Origin: Caulobacter sp. BP25
Lineage (GTDB): Bacteria > Pseudomonadota > Alphaproteobacteria > Caulobacterales > Caulobacteraceae
Direction: 5' to 3'
Length of the DNA: 64,000 nucleotides
Assembly (NCBI RefSeq): GCF_002737755.1
Contig: NZ_PEGH01000020.1
Location: forward strand, 62,001-126,000
Both the position numbers and the translations under genes were made by a program. Within the stretch, counting starts at the first letter, position 1. Every line of letters begins with the position of its first letter. The notes below the pieces were generated by a model. The model was given only the letters and a program-made list of their open reading frames with translations. It made no database searches and was not told where the DNA came from. This document shows positions 16,533 to 24,147 of the stretch, one piece after another.

Positions 16533-18932
16533 ATGAAATTCACCCTGTCCTGGCTCAAGGATCACCTTGAGACCACCGCCACCGTCCCCGAGATCGTCGC
16601 GGCCATGACCATGGCCGGGCTCGAGGTCGAGCACGTCATTGATCCGGCGACCAAGCTGGCCCCGTTCACGGTCTGCAAGATCGTCGAGGCCGCTCGGCAC
16701 CCGAACGCCGATCGCCTTCAGGTCTGCCAAGTCGACACCGTCGACGGCCGCAAGGAGATCGTCTGCGGCGCGCCGAACGCCCGCGCGGGCCTGACCACCA
16801 TCTACGCCCCGATCGGCGCCTATGTGCCTGGCCTGGACGTCACCCTGGTCGAGAAGCCGGTGCGCGGCGTCGTCTCCAACGGCATGCTCTGCTCGGCCGC
16901 CGAGCTGGAATACGCTAGCGAGAGCGACGGCATCATGGAGCTGCCCGATAGCCTGGCGGTCGGCACGCCTGCCGTCGACGCCCTGGGCCTGGAAGCCGTC
17001 ATCGACTTCGAAGTCACCCCCAACCGCCCCGACTGGCTGGGCGTCGCCGGCATCGCCCGCGACCTAGCTGCTGCGGGTGTGGGCACGCTCAAAGACCTGT
17101 CGATCGCGCCGGTCGCGGGAACCTTCCCCTGCCCGATCACCGTCAAGGTGGACGGCGAGGCCTGCCCGGTGTTCGCCGGCCGCCTGATCAGGGGCGTCAA
17201 GAACGGCCCCTCGCCCAAGTGGCTGCAGGATCGCCTGACCGCTATTGGCCTGCGCCCGATCAACGCCCTGGTGGATGTCACCAACCTGATCTCCTACGAC
17301 CGCGCCCGGCCGCTGCACGTCTATGACGCGGCCAAGCTGTCGGGGACGGAGATCTCGACGCGCCTGGGCCGTCATGGCGTCCACGGCGACGAGCACCTGA
17401 TTGCGCTGGACGGTAAGACCTACGAGCTGACGCCCGAGATGTGCGTGATCGCCGACGCCCACGGCGATCGCCCGATCGGCCTGGGCGGCGTCATGGGCGG
17501 CGAGAGCACCGGCTGCTCGGACGAGACGGTCGACGTCTTCATCGAGAGCGCCTGGTTCGAACCGATCCGCATCGCCCAGACGGGCCGCGCCACCGGCATC
17601 AACAGCGACGCTCAGTACCGCTTCGCCCGCACGGTCGACACCGGCTCGGTCGTTCCGGGCATCGAGCTGGCCACCAAGCTGATCCTGGAGCTTTGCGGCG
17701 GCCAGCCGTCGGAGATCGTCGTCGCCGGCGAGGCCCCGGCCGCGCCGAAGGGCTTCGTGTTCGACCCGGCCTATGTCGAGCAGCTGTCGGGCCTGTCGGT
17801 CTCGACCGATCGCGCGCGCCAGATCCTGGTTGCTCTGGGCTTCGACGTCGAAGAGGGCTCGCCCTGGACCGTCATACCGCCGACCTTCCGCCGCGACGTG
17901 GAGGGCAAGGCCGACCTCGTCGAAGAAGTCGCCCGCATCGCCGGCTACGGCGCCCTGCCCTCGACACCGCTGCCGGAAGTTCCGCGCGCCGTCGGCGGCA
18001 TCCTGACCGCCAAGCAGGCCCGCGCTCGCACCGCGCGTCGGGCGCTCGCGGCGGCCGGCTATGCCGAGGCCGTGACCTTCAGCTTCACCAGCCGCAAGAC
18101 CGCGCAACTGTTCGGCGGCGGCGCGGCCGAACTGGTCCTGGCCAATCCGATCGCCTCGGAGCTGGACTGCATGCGCCCGTCGCTGCTGCCCAACCTGATC
18201 GAAGCGGTCGGCCGCAACGGCCGCCAGGGCTTCCCGGACGCGGCCCTGTTCGAGATTGGCCCGACCTTCCACGGCGACAAGCCGGCCGACCAGCGCACCG
18301 TCGTCTCGGCGATCCTGGTCCCCAAAGCCCCGCGCGGTTGGGACAAGTCGGCCCAAGGCGACGTCTTCAGTGTGAAGGCGGACCTGCTGGCCCTGCTGGA
18401 AGAACTGGGTGCGCCCGTCGCCTCGCTGCAGACGGCGCAAGGCTCGGCCTCGCCCTGGTGGCATCCTGGGCGCTCGGCGCGCCTGCAACTGGGCCCCAAG
18501 GCGGTGATGGCCGAGTTTGGCGAGATCCACCCGGCTGTCCTGAAGGCCCTGGACGTGGCCGGCCCGGTCTATGGCTTCGAGATCACCCTAGAGGCGATTC
18601 CCGAGCCGAAGAAGAAGTCGGTCAAGACGCGTCCGGCCTTCTCGCCCTCGGCCCTGATGCCGCTGACCCGCGACTTCGCCTTCCTGGTCGAGAAGACCAA
18701 GGCCGCCGGCGATCTGGTAAAAGCCGCCGCCGGCGCAGACAAGGCGCTGATCACCGCCGCCCGCGTGTTCGACGTCTATGAAGGCCCCGGCGTGCCGGAG
18801 GGCTTCAAGTCAATCGCGATCGAGATCGTGGTCCAGCCCCGCGAAGCCACCCTCACCGACGCCGAGATCGAGGCCCTGTCGGCCAAGGTCGTGGCGGCGG
18901 CCGAGAAGGCCGGCGGCAAGCTGCGGTCTTAA
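16533..18932 (+). CDS. pheT: Phenylalanine-tRNA ligase beta subunit
   Basis: The beta subunit is 799 residues, the normal size for the long bacterial form. Domain order is visible: an N-terminal tRNA-binding OB fold at about 40-150 ([26 protein letters not shown]), B3/B4 editing domain, B5 domain with [26 protein letters not shown] near 450-475, a catalytic-like core, and the C-terminal ferredoxin-fold anticodon-binding domain ([13 protein letters not shown]...). The start has GGAG at 16522-16525 with 7-base spacing. Together with PheS it charges tRNA-Phe in the cytoplasm and hydrolyses mischarged Tyr-tRNA-Phe. Confidence 0.98.
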   Translation: MKFTLSWLKDHLETTATVPEIVAAMTMAGLEVEHVIDPATKLAPFTVCKIVEAARHPNADRLQVCQVDTVDGRKEIVCGAPNARAGLTTIYAPIGAYVPGLDVTLVEKPVRGVVSNGMLCSAAELEYASESDGIMELPDSLAVGTPAVDALGLEAVIDFEVTPNRPDWLGVAGIARDLAAAGVGTLKDLSIAPVAGTFPCPITVKVDGEACPVFAGRLIRGVKNGPSPKWLQDRLTAIGLRPINALVDVTNLISYDRARPLHVYDAAKLSGTEISTRLGRHGVHGDEHLIALDGKTYELTPEMCVIADAHGDRPIGLGGVMGGESTGCSDETVDVFIESAWFEPIRIAQTGRATGINSDAQYRFARTVDTGSVVPGIELATKLILELCGGQPSEIVVAGEAPAAPKGFVFDPAYVEQLSGLSVSTDRARQILVALGFDVEEGSPWTVIPPTFRRDVEGKADLVEEVARIAGYGALPSTPLPEVPRAVGGILTAKQARARTARRALAAAGYAEAVTFSFTSRKTAQLFGGGAAELVLANPIASELDCMRPSLLPNLIEAVGRNGRQGFPDAALFEIGPTFHGDKPADQRTVVSAILVPKAPRGWDKSAQGDVFSVKADLLALLEELGAPVASLQTAQGSASPWWHPGRSARLQLGPKAVMAEFGEIHPAVLKALDVAGPVYGFEITLEAIPEPKKKSVKTRPAFSPSALMPLTRDFAFLVEKTKAAGDLVKAAAGADKALITAARVFDVYEGPGVPEGFKSIAIEIVVQPREATLTDAEIEALSAKVVAAAEKAGGKLRS

Positions 18933-18935
18933 TTT

Positions 18936-19075
18936 TCCTTCTCCCCTTGCGGGAGAAGGTGGCAGCCGAAGGCTGACGGATGAGGGGTCGCGCAGGCGGC
19001 CCCTTTTTCGTTGTAGAGGCATTCAACCCCTCATCCGGCGCTGCGCGCCACCTTCTCCCGCAAGGGGGAGAAGGA
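18936..19075. repeat. Composite palindromic repeat downstream of pheT
   Basis: The outer inverted arms are 18936-18963 and 19047-19075 (core TTCTCCCCTTGCGGGAGAAGG). Inner inverted arms follow: CGGATGAGGGGT at 18977-18988 against ACCCCTCATCCG at 19026-19037. The whole can fold into a long cruciform or stem. It shares the CCCTTGCGGG core with the pheS-pheT repeat. No open frame across it looks like a gene. It may also stop transcription after pheT. Confidence 0.83.
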
Positions 19076-19227
19076 AGCCGTATTGTCCACTTTCCAGGCG
19101 CCGAGCCTCGCCAAGGGCAAAACCCGCCCTCCTCCGCGACCGAACGTCCCTGCTTGGGGTGAGACCTTGCGCGGTGGCGAATGTCACGCTACCTGTAACA
19201 AGCGCCAATCGGAGTTATCGCTTCTAC

Positions 19228-19377
19228 ATGCAATCGACCTTCGCCTTCGCCGCTTTCGTGACCACCGGCCTCGCCGCCGTGGTTGCGATGTCGTGCGCGG
19301 TGTCGATGTGGAATATGATTAACCAGATTAAAACCGTGCGAGTTCGAACGGGGCAAAATCGGCGCAAGCAGCGGTAG
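19228..19377 (+). CDS. Small membrane protein, 49 residues
   Basis: ATG 19228 opens a 49-codon frame. Residues 3-32 form one hydrophobic helix (FAFAAFVTTGLAAVVAMSCAV), followed by a basic tail (VRVRTGQNRRKQR). This is the normal shape of a single-pass small membrane protein with the tail in the cytoplasm. A strong terminator begins 41 bases after the stop, supporting a real transcript. A GGAG at 19211-19214 is rather far (13 bases) from the start. I do not recognise the family, and a non-coding transcript remains possible. Confidence 0.5.
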   Translation: MQSTFAFAAFVTTGLAAVVAMSCAVSMWNMINQIKTVRVRTGQNRRKQR

Positions 19378-19418
19378 GGAACCCTACCAAACCCAAAGCC
19401 GAAGGATCGCAAGATCTC

Positions 19419-19451
19419 CAAAAAGCCCCGCTCCCACGAGCGGGGTTTTTT
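19419..19451 (+). terminator. Intrinsic terminator
   Basis: The stem AAGCCCCGCTC / GAGCGGGGTT with a short CCAC loop is followed by TTTTTTG, and A-rich sequence flanks the left side. It ends the transcript of the small membrane protein and precedes the ACT-like pair. Confidence 0.92.
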
Positions 19452-19502
19452 GTTGCGCGGTTCCTCGGTCCTCCAGTCTCTCAGATCCTAAGGACCACAC
19501 CG

Positions 19503-19805
19503 ATGAGCTACCTGCCCTCTCCACCCGCCTTCCACAGCGACGCCGACGGCGTTACCGTGCACCAATTGCTGCTGGCCGCGCAGGACGCGCCCAGCGCGCT
19601 CGACGCCGTTCGCCAAGGCCTGGCTGACAGCGGCGCCGAACTGTGCGGCCTGACCCTGAAGCCTGTTGGCCAGATCGTCGAAGCCTCGCTGCGCGTGCGC
19701 CATCTGGGCGACCAGGCGGCTCGACTGCTGGCCCGCGACCTCGCCGCCTGGCCGGGCGTGAATTCGGCCTCGGTCGAGCACCAGTGGGTCCGCCCGTGCG
19801 CGTAG
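19503..19805 (+). CDS. ACT-like small protein A
   Basis: The 100-residue protein is of unknown function. The alternation TVHQLLLAAQDAPSALDAVRQGLADSGAELCGLTLKPVG followed by EASLRVRHLGDQAARLLARDLAAWPGVNSASVEHQW fits a beta-alpha-beta-beta-alpha-beta ACT or ferredoxin-like fold. No metal or catalytic motif is visible. Its last 10 bases overlap the GTG start of a second protein with the same pattern, so the two are probably coupled and may form a heterodimeric sensor of a small ligand. The fold and the ligand idea are inference from pattern only. Confidence 0.65.
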   Translation: MSYLPSPPAFHSDADGVTVHQLLLAAQDAPSALDAVRQGLADSGAELCGLTLKPVGQIVEASLRVRHLGDQAARLLARDLAAWPGVNSASVEHQWVRPCA

Positions 19806-20080
19806 AGGACCTCAAACCCGAAGAAGACACCTTTGCTTCTCTTAGGCGCCGCCTCTTCCTGGTCACCGCCGAGGACACGCCCGACGCCCTGATGCGTGTG
19901 CTGGGCGTGGCCTCGGTCCAGCAGGCGCGGCTGCGCGCCCTGTCCGCCGCTCCCGAGGGCCAGCACATGGCCATTAGACTCGAGATCGACGACCAGGGCG
20001 ACGCCCGCGCCGAAGCCCTGGCCTCGCGCCTGGCTGCCTGTCCCTCGGTGCGCGGCGTCGGTTTCGGCTGGCGGCAGTAA
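19796..20080 (+). CDS. ACT-like small protein B
   Basis: The GTG start at 19796 overlaps the upstream stop and gives 94 residues. The core RLFLVTAEDTPDALMRVLGVASVQQARLRALS and the closing strand-helix-strand (AIRLEIDDQGDARAEALASRLAACPSVRGVGFGW) parallel the upstream protein in order and length. That suggests tandem duplication of an ACT-like unit, as in small regulatory subunits of amino-acid enzymes. No neighbour supplies an obvious partner enzyme. A longer open frame to 19643 overlaps the first gene and was not used. Confidence 0.68.
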   Translation: MRVEDLKPEEDTFASLRRRLFLVTAEDTPDALMRVLGVASVQQARLRALSAAPEGQHMAIRLEIDDQGDARAEALASRLAACPSVRGVGFGWRQ

Positions 20081-20132
20081 CCGATCGAGCGTTTCGTGCG
20101 TATCTGAGGTGAGTTCGCCTTCGGAGACCACG

Positions 20133-20732
20133 ATGCGCCGCCTGCTTACCCTCCTCATCGCCGCCGTCGCCCTGCTGGGCGCGCCCGCCCTCGCCGCTCC
20201 CCCATCTGGCGCTCCCAAAACCGAGACCGCCGTGTTCGCCGGCGGCTGCTTCTGGTGCATGGAGCACGACATGGGCGGCATTTCCGGCGTGCTGAAGGTC
20301 GAGAGCGGCTACACTGGCGGCCACGTCAAGAACCCGACCTATCGCGACGTCACGAGCGAGCGCAGCGGCCACTACGAGGCGGTTCGCGTGACCTACGACC
20401 CCGCCAAACTGGACTACGGCTTCCTGCTCTACCGCTACTGGAAGCTGGTGGATCCGACCGACGACGGCGGCCAGTTCTGCGATCGCGGCCCCTCCTACCG
20501 CCCGGCGCTTTTCGTCACGCCCGCCCAGCGCCCGATCGCCGAGAAATCCCGCGCCGACGCCGCCAAGCGCCTGAGGACAGGGACGATGAAAGCCCAGATC
20601 CTGCCGCTGCAGACCTTCTACCCGGCCGAGGAATACCACCGCGACTACGCCAAGCGGAACGCGGCCAACTACAACGCCTATCGCCTCGGCTGCGGCCGCG
20701 ACGCGCGCTTGAAACAGGTCTGGGGCGGGTAG
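20133..20732 (+). CDS. msrA: Peptide-methionine (S)-S-oxide reductase, exported
   Basis: ATG 20133, preceded by CGGAGA, gives 199 residues with a cleavable signal (MRRLLTLLIAAVALLGAPALA). The MsrA active site GCFWC is at 38-42 with catalytic Cys39. The GYTGGHVKNPTYRDV and SGHYEAV blocks that bind methionine sulfoxide follow, and GCG near the C-terminus supplies a possible resolving cysteine. The enzyme repairs oxidised methionine (S-epimer) in proteins, here probably in the periplasm. An upstream open extension to 19896 overlaps the ACT-like gene and was rejected. Confidence 0.93.
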   Translation: MRRLLTLLIAAVALLGAPALAAPPSGAPKTETAVFAGGCFWCMEHDMGGISGVLKVESGYTGGHVKNPTYRDVTSERSGHYEAVRVTYDPAKLDYGFLLYRYWKLVDPTDDGGQFCDRGPSYRPALFVTPAQRPIAEKSRADAAKRLRTGTMKAQILPLQTFYPAEEYHRDYAKRNAANYNAYRLGCGRDARLKQVWGG

Positions 20733-20795
20733 ATCGGGCGTGCTGGCGCTCGCTCGCCGGCCCCGCTAGGTTGGCTTCGATCACGGAGGTCGTGG

Positions 20796-21323
20796 ATGAA
20801 GAAACCAGCTTGGGAAATATGGCTCGAGCGCGGACTGTTCGCCTCGCGCTGGCTGATGGCCCCATTCTACGTGGGGCTGGTCGTCGCCTTGGCGGCGCTG
20901 ATCGTCGTCTTCTTCCAGGAACTAGCGCACGAGCTGCCCGGCTTGCTGGCCATGAAGCCCGAGGACGCCATCCTGATGGCGCTGACGCTGATCGACCTGT
21001 CGCTGGCCGCCAACCTGCTGGTGATCGTCATATTGTCTGGCTACGAGAACTTCGTCTCCAAGATCGACACGGCCAGCCACGAGGATCGGCCTGAATGGAT
21101 GGGCACGGTCGACTTCTCGGGCCTGAAGATGAAACTGATCGCCTCGATCGTGGCGATCTCGGCGATCGCCCTGCTCAAGGCCTTTCTGAAACTGACCGAG
21201 CCTGGCCAGACCGTGGATCAGGTGCGCCTGTTCTGGCTGGTGATGGTTCACCTGTCCTTCGTGGTGTCGGGCGTGCTGCTGGCCGTGATGGACTGGCTGA
21301 GCGCCAAGGTGGCCAAGCACTGA
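20796..21323 (+). CDS. UPF0114 (YqhA-like) membrane protein
   Basis: The 175-residue integral membrane protein matches the TIGR00645/UPF0114 pattern: N-terminal WLERGLFASRWLMAPFYVGL, then DLSLAANLLVIVILSGYENFVSKID, and a C-terminal pair of helices ending VLLAVMDWLSAKV. Four membrane segments are visible. A Shine-Dalgarno GGAGGT lies just upstream. Its function is not established. It is convergent with eipA, with a hairpin between them. Confidence 0.9.
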   Translation: MKKPAWEIWLERGLFASRWLMAPFYVGLVVALAALIVVFFQELAHELPGLLAMKPEDAILMALTLIDLSLAANLLVIVILSGYENFVSKIDTASHEDRPEWMGTVDFSGLKMKLIASIVAISAIALLKAFLKLTEPGQTVDQVRLFWLVMVHLSFVVSGVLLAVMDWLSAKVAKH

Positions 21324-21331
21324 AGCGCCCA

Positions 21332-21356
21332 GGCTCTCCCGCGCGGCGGGAGAGCC
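21332..21356. terminator. Hairpin between convergent genes
   Basis: A GC-rich perfect inverted repeat (GGCTCTCCCGC / GCGGGAGAGCC) lies exactly in the 41-base gap between the UPF0114 gene and eipA. There is no good U-tract on either side, so it is a probable bidirectional stop only by position. Confidence 0.6.
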
Positions 21357-21364
21357 TTCGAAGC

Positions 21365-21979
21365 TTAGAACGGCAGCGTGCGACGCTTGCGGCTGTAGCC
21401 CAGATAGCCGACGTTCGCGCCCAGGCGCAGACCCACGCCGGCGCGGATTGGCGCCAGGGCGATGTCGTCGGCCTTTTGGTAGTTCACGCCAAGACCGCCG
21501 ATCAGGTAGGCGCTGCCCTCGACACCGGGGAAGCGGCGGAAAAGCGCGTCTGGATACTGCAGGTTATAGCACAGGGTGAAGACGCGGCTGGCGTTGCCGC
21601 CCCAGTCCCAGCCCACCGACGGGCCCTGCCAGAAGACCTCCATGGTCGGACGGCCCTTCATATAGAGCAGGCCCCGGCCGTAGCGCAGGCCGACCCCGAT
21701 CGCGCCCGAGCCTTCCTCGCCGGCGATGTAGCCCGTCGGCTGGCCCTTCTCCTTGAACACGCGCTCGATCGCCGCGCCCGCGCTCTCGGCCGTGACGCCC
21801 AGGAAGTCCGACGTGGCGCGGACCATCTCGTCGCGTGAATAGGTCGAGGCGCCGCCCGTTTGGAAGTTCGGGCCGCCCGCCCCCGCCGGCGTCGGATTGG
21901 CTTGGCGCGCGAGCGCGTCTGTCGCCGAGGCGGTCAGGCCGGCGGCGGCGCCGGAAAGGATCAGCTTGCGACGGTCCAT
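21365..21979 (-). CDS. eipA: EipA family (DUF1134) cell-envelope integrity protein
   Basis: The start at 21979 is supported by GGAGG 8 bases upstream and gives 204 residues with an export signal MDRRKLILSGAAAGLTASATDALA, whose twin arginine hints at Tat export. The mature part is DUF1134: YSRDEMVRATSDFLGVTAESAGAAIERVFKEKG, then GLRYGRGLLYMKG, ending in the usual beta-rich VGLRLGANVGYLGYS. Brucella EipA is a periplasmic small-barrel protein needed for envelope integrity, and its transcription is reported to be under CtrA. A perfect CtrA box lies 71 bases upstream here. Confidence 0.9.
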   Translation of the reverse strand: MDRRKLILSGAAAGLTASATDALARQANPTPAGAGGPNFQTGGASTYSRDEMVRATSDFLGVTAESAGAAIERVFKEKGQPTGYIAGEEGSGAIGVGLRYGRGLLYMKGRPTMEVFWQGPSVGWDWGGNASRVFTLCYNLQYPDALFRRFPGVEGSAYLIGGLGVNYQKADDIALAPIRAGVGLRLGANVGYLGYSRKRRTLPF

Positions 21980-22049
21980 GTATGGGCCTCCAGGTCGGTT
22001 ACTTTGCAACACTGTTGCAAGCCATTGAGACGGGTTTGCGGCCCCAAAC

Positions 22050-22064
22050 TTAACGCGCGGTTAA
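22050..22064. promoter_or_regulatory. CtrA box TTAA-N7-TTAA
   Basis: TTAA at 22050-22053 and TTAA at 22061-22064 are separated by exactly 7 bases (CGCGCGG), the full CtrA consensus. It sits in the 152-base gap between eipA (minus) and lepA (plus), 71 bases from the eipA start and 68 from lepA. In a GC-rich genome a chance match is unlikely. Which promoter it controls is not decided by sequence; eipA is favoured. Confidence 0.72.
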
Positions 22065-22131
22065 GCATGACAGTTCGCCTCGCGACGCGCGCCCCCTCGC
22101 GAAGCGGGCCAAATGTGCTAGAGGCTGCGGC

Positions 22132-23940
22132 ATGACTTCGACGCCCCTCGACCGGATCCGCAACTTCTCAATCGTTGCGCACATTGACCACGGCAAGTCC
22201 ACGCTGTCCGACCGGCTGATCCAGACCACCGGCGGCCTCACCGCGCGCGAGATGAGCGCGCAGGTGCTGGACAACATGGACATCGAGAAGGAGCGCGGGA
22301 TCACCATCAAGGCGCAGACCGTGCGCCTGACCTACAAGGCCAATGACGGCGAGACCTACATCCTCAACCTGATGGACACCCCCGGCCACGTCGACTTCGC
22401 CTACGAGGTCAGCCGCAGCCTGGCCGCCTGCGAAGGCTCGATCCTGGTCGTCGACGCCAGCCAGGGCGTGGAAGCCCAGACCCTGGCCAACGTCTACCAG
22501 GCCATCGACAACAACCACGAGATCGTCCCGGTCCTGAACAAGGTTGATTTGCCCGCCGCCGACGTCGACCGCGTCAAGGCCCAGATCGAGGACGTCATCG
22601 GCCTGGACGCCTCCGACGCCGTCGAGTGCTCGGCCAAGACCGGCATCGGCATCCCCGACGTGCTGGAAGCCATCGTCACCCGCCTGCCCCCGCCCAAGGG
22701 CGAGCGCGACGCCCCGCTCAAAGCCCTGCTGGTCGACGCCTGGTACGACGCCTACCTCGGCGTCGTCGTCCTGGTCCGCATCTTCAACGGCACGCTGAAG
22801 GCCGGCCAGCAGGTCCGCATGATGCAGACCGGCGCCACCCACCGCATCGACAAGGTCGGCGTCTTCACGCCCAAGGCCACCGACGTCGCGGAGCTTGGCC
22901 CCGGCGAGGTCGGCTTCTTCACCGCCAGCATCAAGGAAGTGGCCGACGCCGCCGTCGGCGACACCATCACCGACGAGAAGAAGCCCACCGCCGAAGCCCT
23001 CAAGGGCTTCAAGGAAGTGGTCCCGGTCGTGTTCTGCGGCCTCTTCCCGGTCGACGCCGCCGACTTCGAGGACCTGCGCGCCGCCGTCGGCAAGCTGCGC
23101 CTGAACGACGCCAGCTTCACCTACGAGATGGAGAGCAGCGCCGCCCTCGGCTTTGGCTTCCGCTGCGGGTTCCTGGGCCTGCTGCACCTGGAGATCATCC
23201 AGGAGCGCCTGTCGCGCGAGTTCGACCTTGATCTGATCGCGACCGCCCCGTCGGTCGTCTACAAGATCCACATGCGCAACGGCGAAGAGATCGAGCTGCA
23301 CAATCCGGCCGACCTGCCGGACGTCATGCAGATCGAGAACATAGCCGAGCCGTGGATCAAGGCCACGATCTTCACACCCGACGAGTTCCTGGGCGGCGTG
23401 ATCAAGCTGTGCCAGGACCGTCGCGGCCAGCAGCGCGAGCTGTCCTATGTCGGCAGCCGCGCCATGGTCGTCTACGACCTGCCGCTGAACGAGGTGGTGT
23501 TCGACTTCTATGATCGCCTGAAGTCGATCTCGAAGGGCTATGCCAGCTTCGACTACCAGCTAGACGACTACCGCGTCGGCGACCTGGTCAAGATGTCGAT
23601 CCTGGTCAACGCCGAGCCCGTCGACGCCCTGTCGATGCTGGTCCACCGCGACCGCGCCGAGAGCCGCGGCCGGGGCATGTGCGAGAAGATGAAGGAGCTC
23701 ATCCCCCAGCACATGTTCGTCATCCCGATCCAGGCCGCCATCGGCGGCCGCATCATCGCCCGCGAAACCGTCCGCGCCCTGCGCAAGGACGTGACCGCCA
23801 AGTGCTACGGCGGCGACGCCAGCCGCAAGCGCAAGCTGCTGGACAAGCAAAAGGCCGGCAAGAAGCGCATGCGCCAGTTCGGCAAGGTCGAGATTCCGCA
23901 GGAAGCCTTCATCGCCGCGCTGAAGATGGACGAGGATTGA
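22132..23940 (+). CDS. lepA: Elongation factor 4 (LepA)
   Basis: The translational GTPase has 602 residues, the normal length. G-motifs are intact: G1 AHIDHGKST near 19-27, G3 DTPGHVDF, G4 NKVD, and G5 in CSAKTG. The characteristic LepA C-terminal domain ends with [39 protein letters not shown]4 back-translocates or remodels stalled ribosomes and affects initiation. The gene is monocistronic, with an intrinsic terminator after its stop. Confidence 0.98.
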   Translation: MTSTPLDRIRNFSIVAHIDHGKSTLSDRLIQTTGGLTAREMSAQVLDNMDIEKERGITIKAQTVRLTYKANDGETYILNLMDTPGHVDFAYEVSRSLAACEGSILVVDASQGVEAQTLANVYQAIDNNHEIVPVLNKVDLPAADVDRVKAQIEDVIGLDASDAVECSAKTGIGIPDVLEAIVTRLPPPKGERDAPLKALLVDAWYDAYLGVVVLVRIFNGTLKAGQQVRMMQTGATHRIDKVGVFTPKATDVAELGPGEVGFFTASIKEVADAAVGDTITDEKKPTAEALKGFKEVVPVVFCGLFPVDAADFEDLRAAVGKLRLNDASFTYEMESSAALGFGFRCGFLGLLHLEIIQERLSREFDLDLIATAPSVVYKIHMRNGEEIELHNPADLPDVMQIENIAEPWIKATIFTPDEFLGGVIKLCQDRRGQQRELSYVGSRAMVVYDLPLNEVVFDFYDRLKSISKGYASFDYQLDDYRVGDLVKMSILVNAEPVDALSMLVHRDRAESRGRGMCEKMKELIPQHMFVIPIQAAIGGRIIARETVRALRKDVTAKCYGGDASRKRKLLDKQKAGKKRMRQFGKVEIPQEAFIAALKMDED

Positions 23941-23974
23941 TCGGGGCGGTTAGCGCCGGATCGTAGAGTTGTGA

Positions 23975-24009
23975 GCGCCCCCGCCGGGAGACTGGCGGGG
24001 GCTTTGTTT
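23975..24009 (+). terminator. Intrinsic terminator of lepA
   Basis: The stem CCCCCGCC (23978-23985) pairs with GGCGGGGG (23994-24001) and is followed by CTTTGTTT. It marks the end of lepA and the border with the AT-richer island. The remaining 139 bases to 24148 show nothing recognisable. Confidence 0.8.
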
Positions 24010-24147
24010 GGGGCTTAGAGCTCTTAGCAACGCGAGCCTTAGTCCGATCACCCCGAAATAGAAGGAGGTGCCCTTGCCAACCAATAATGGCAATCACACC
24101 GGACGAACCAACCGCTCCGCTAATTCAAGGTTCCGACGCCAACATCA

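Noticed and set aside
19319..19333. A CtrA-like TTAA pair near 19320
   Set aside because: The two TTAA are only five bases apart and lie inside the small coding frame, so they do not meet the N7 spacing.
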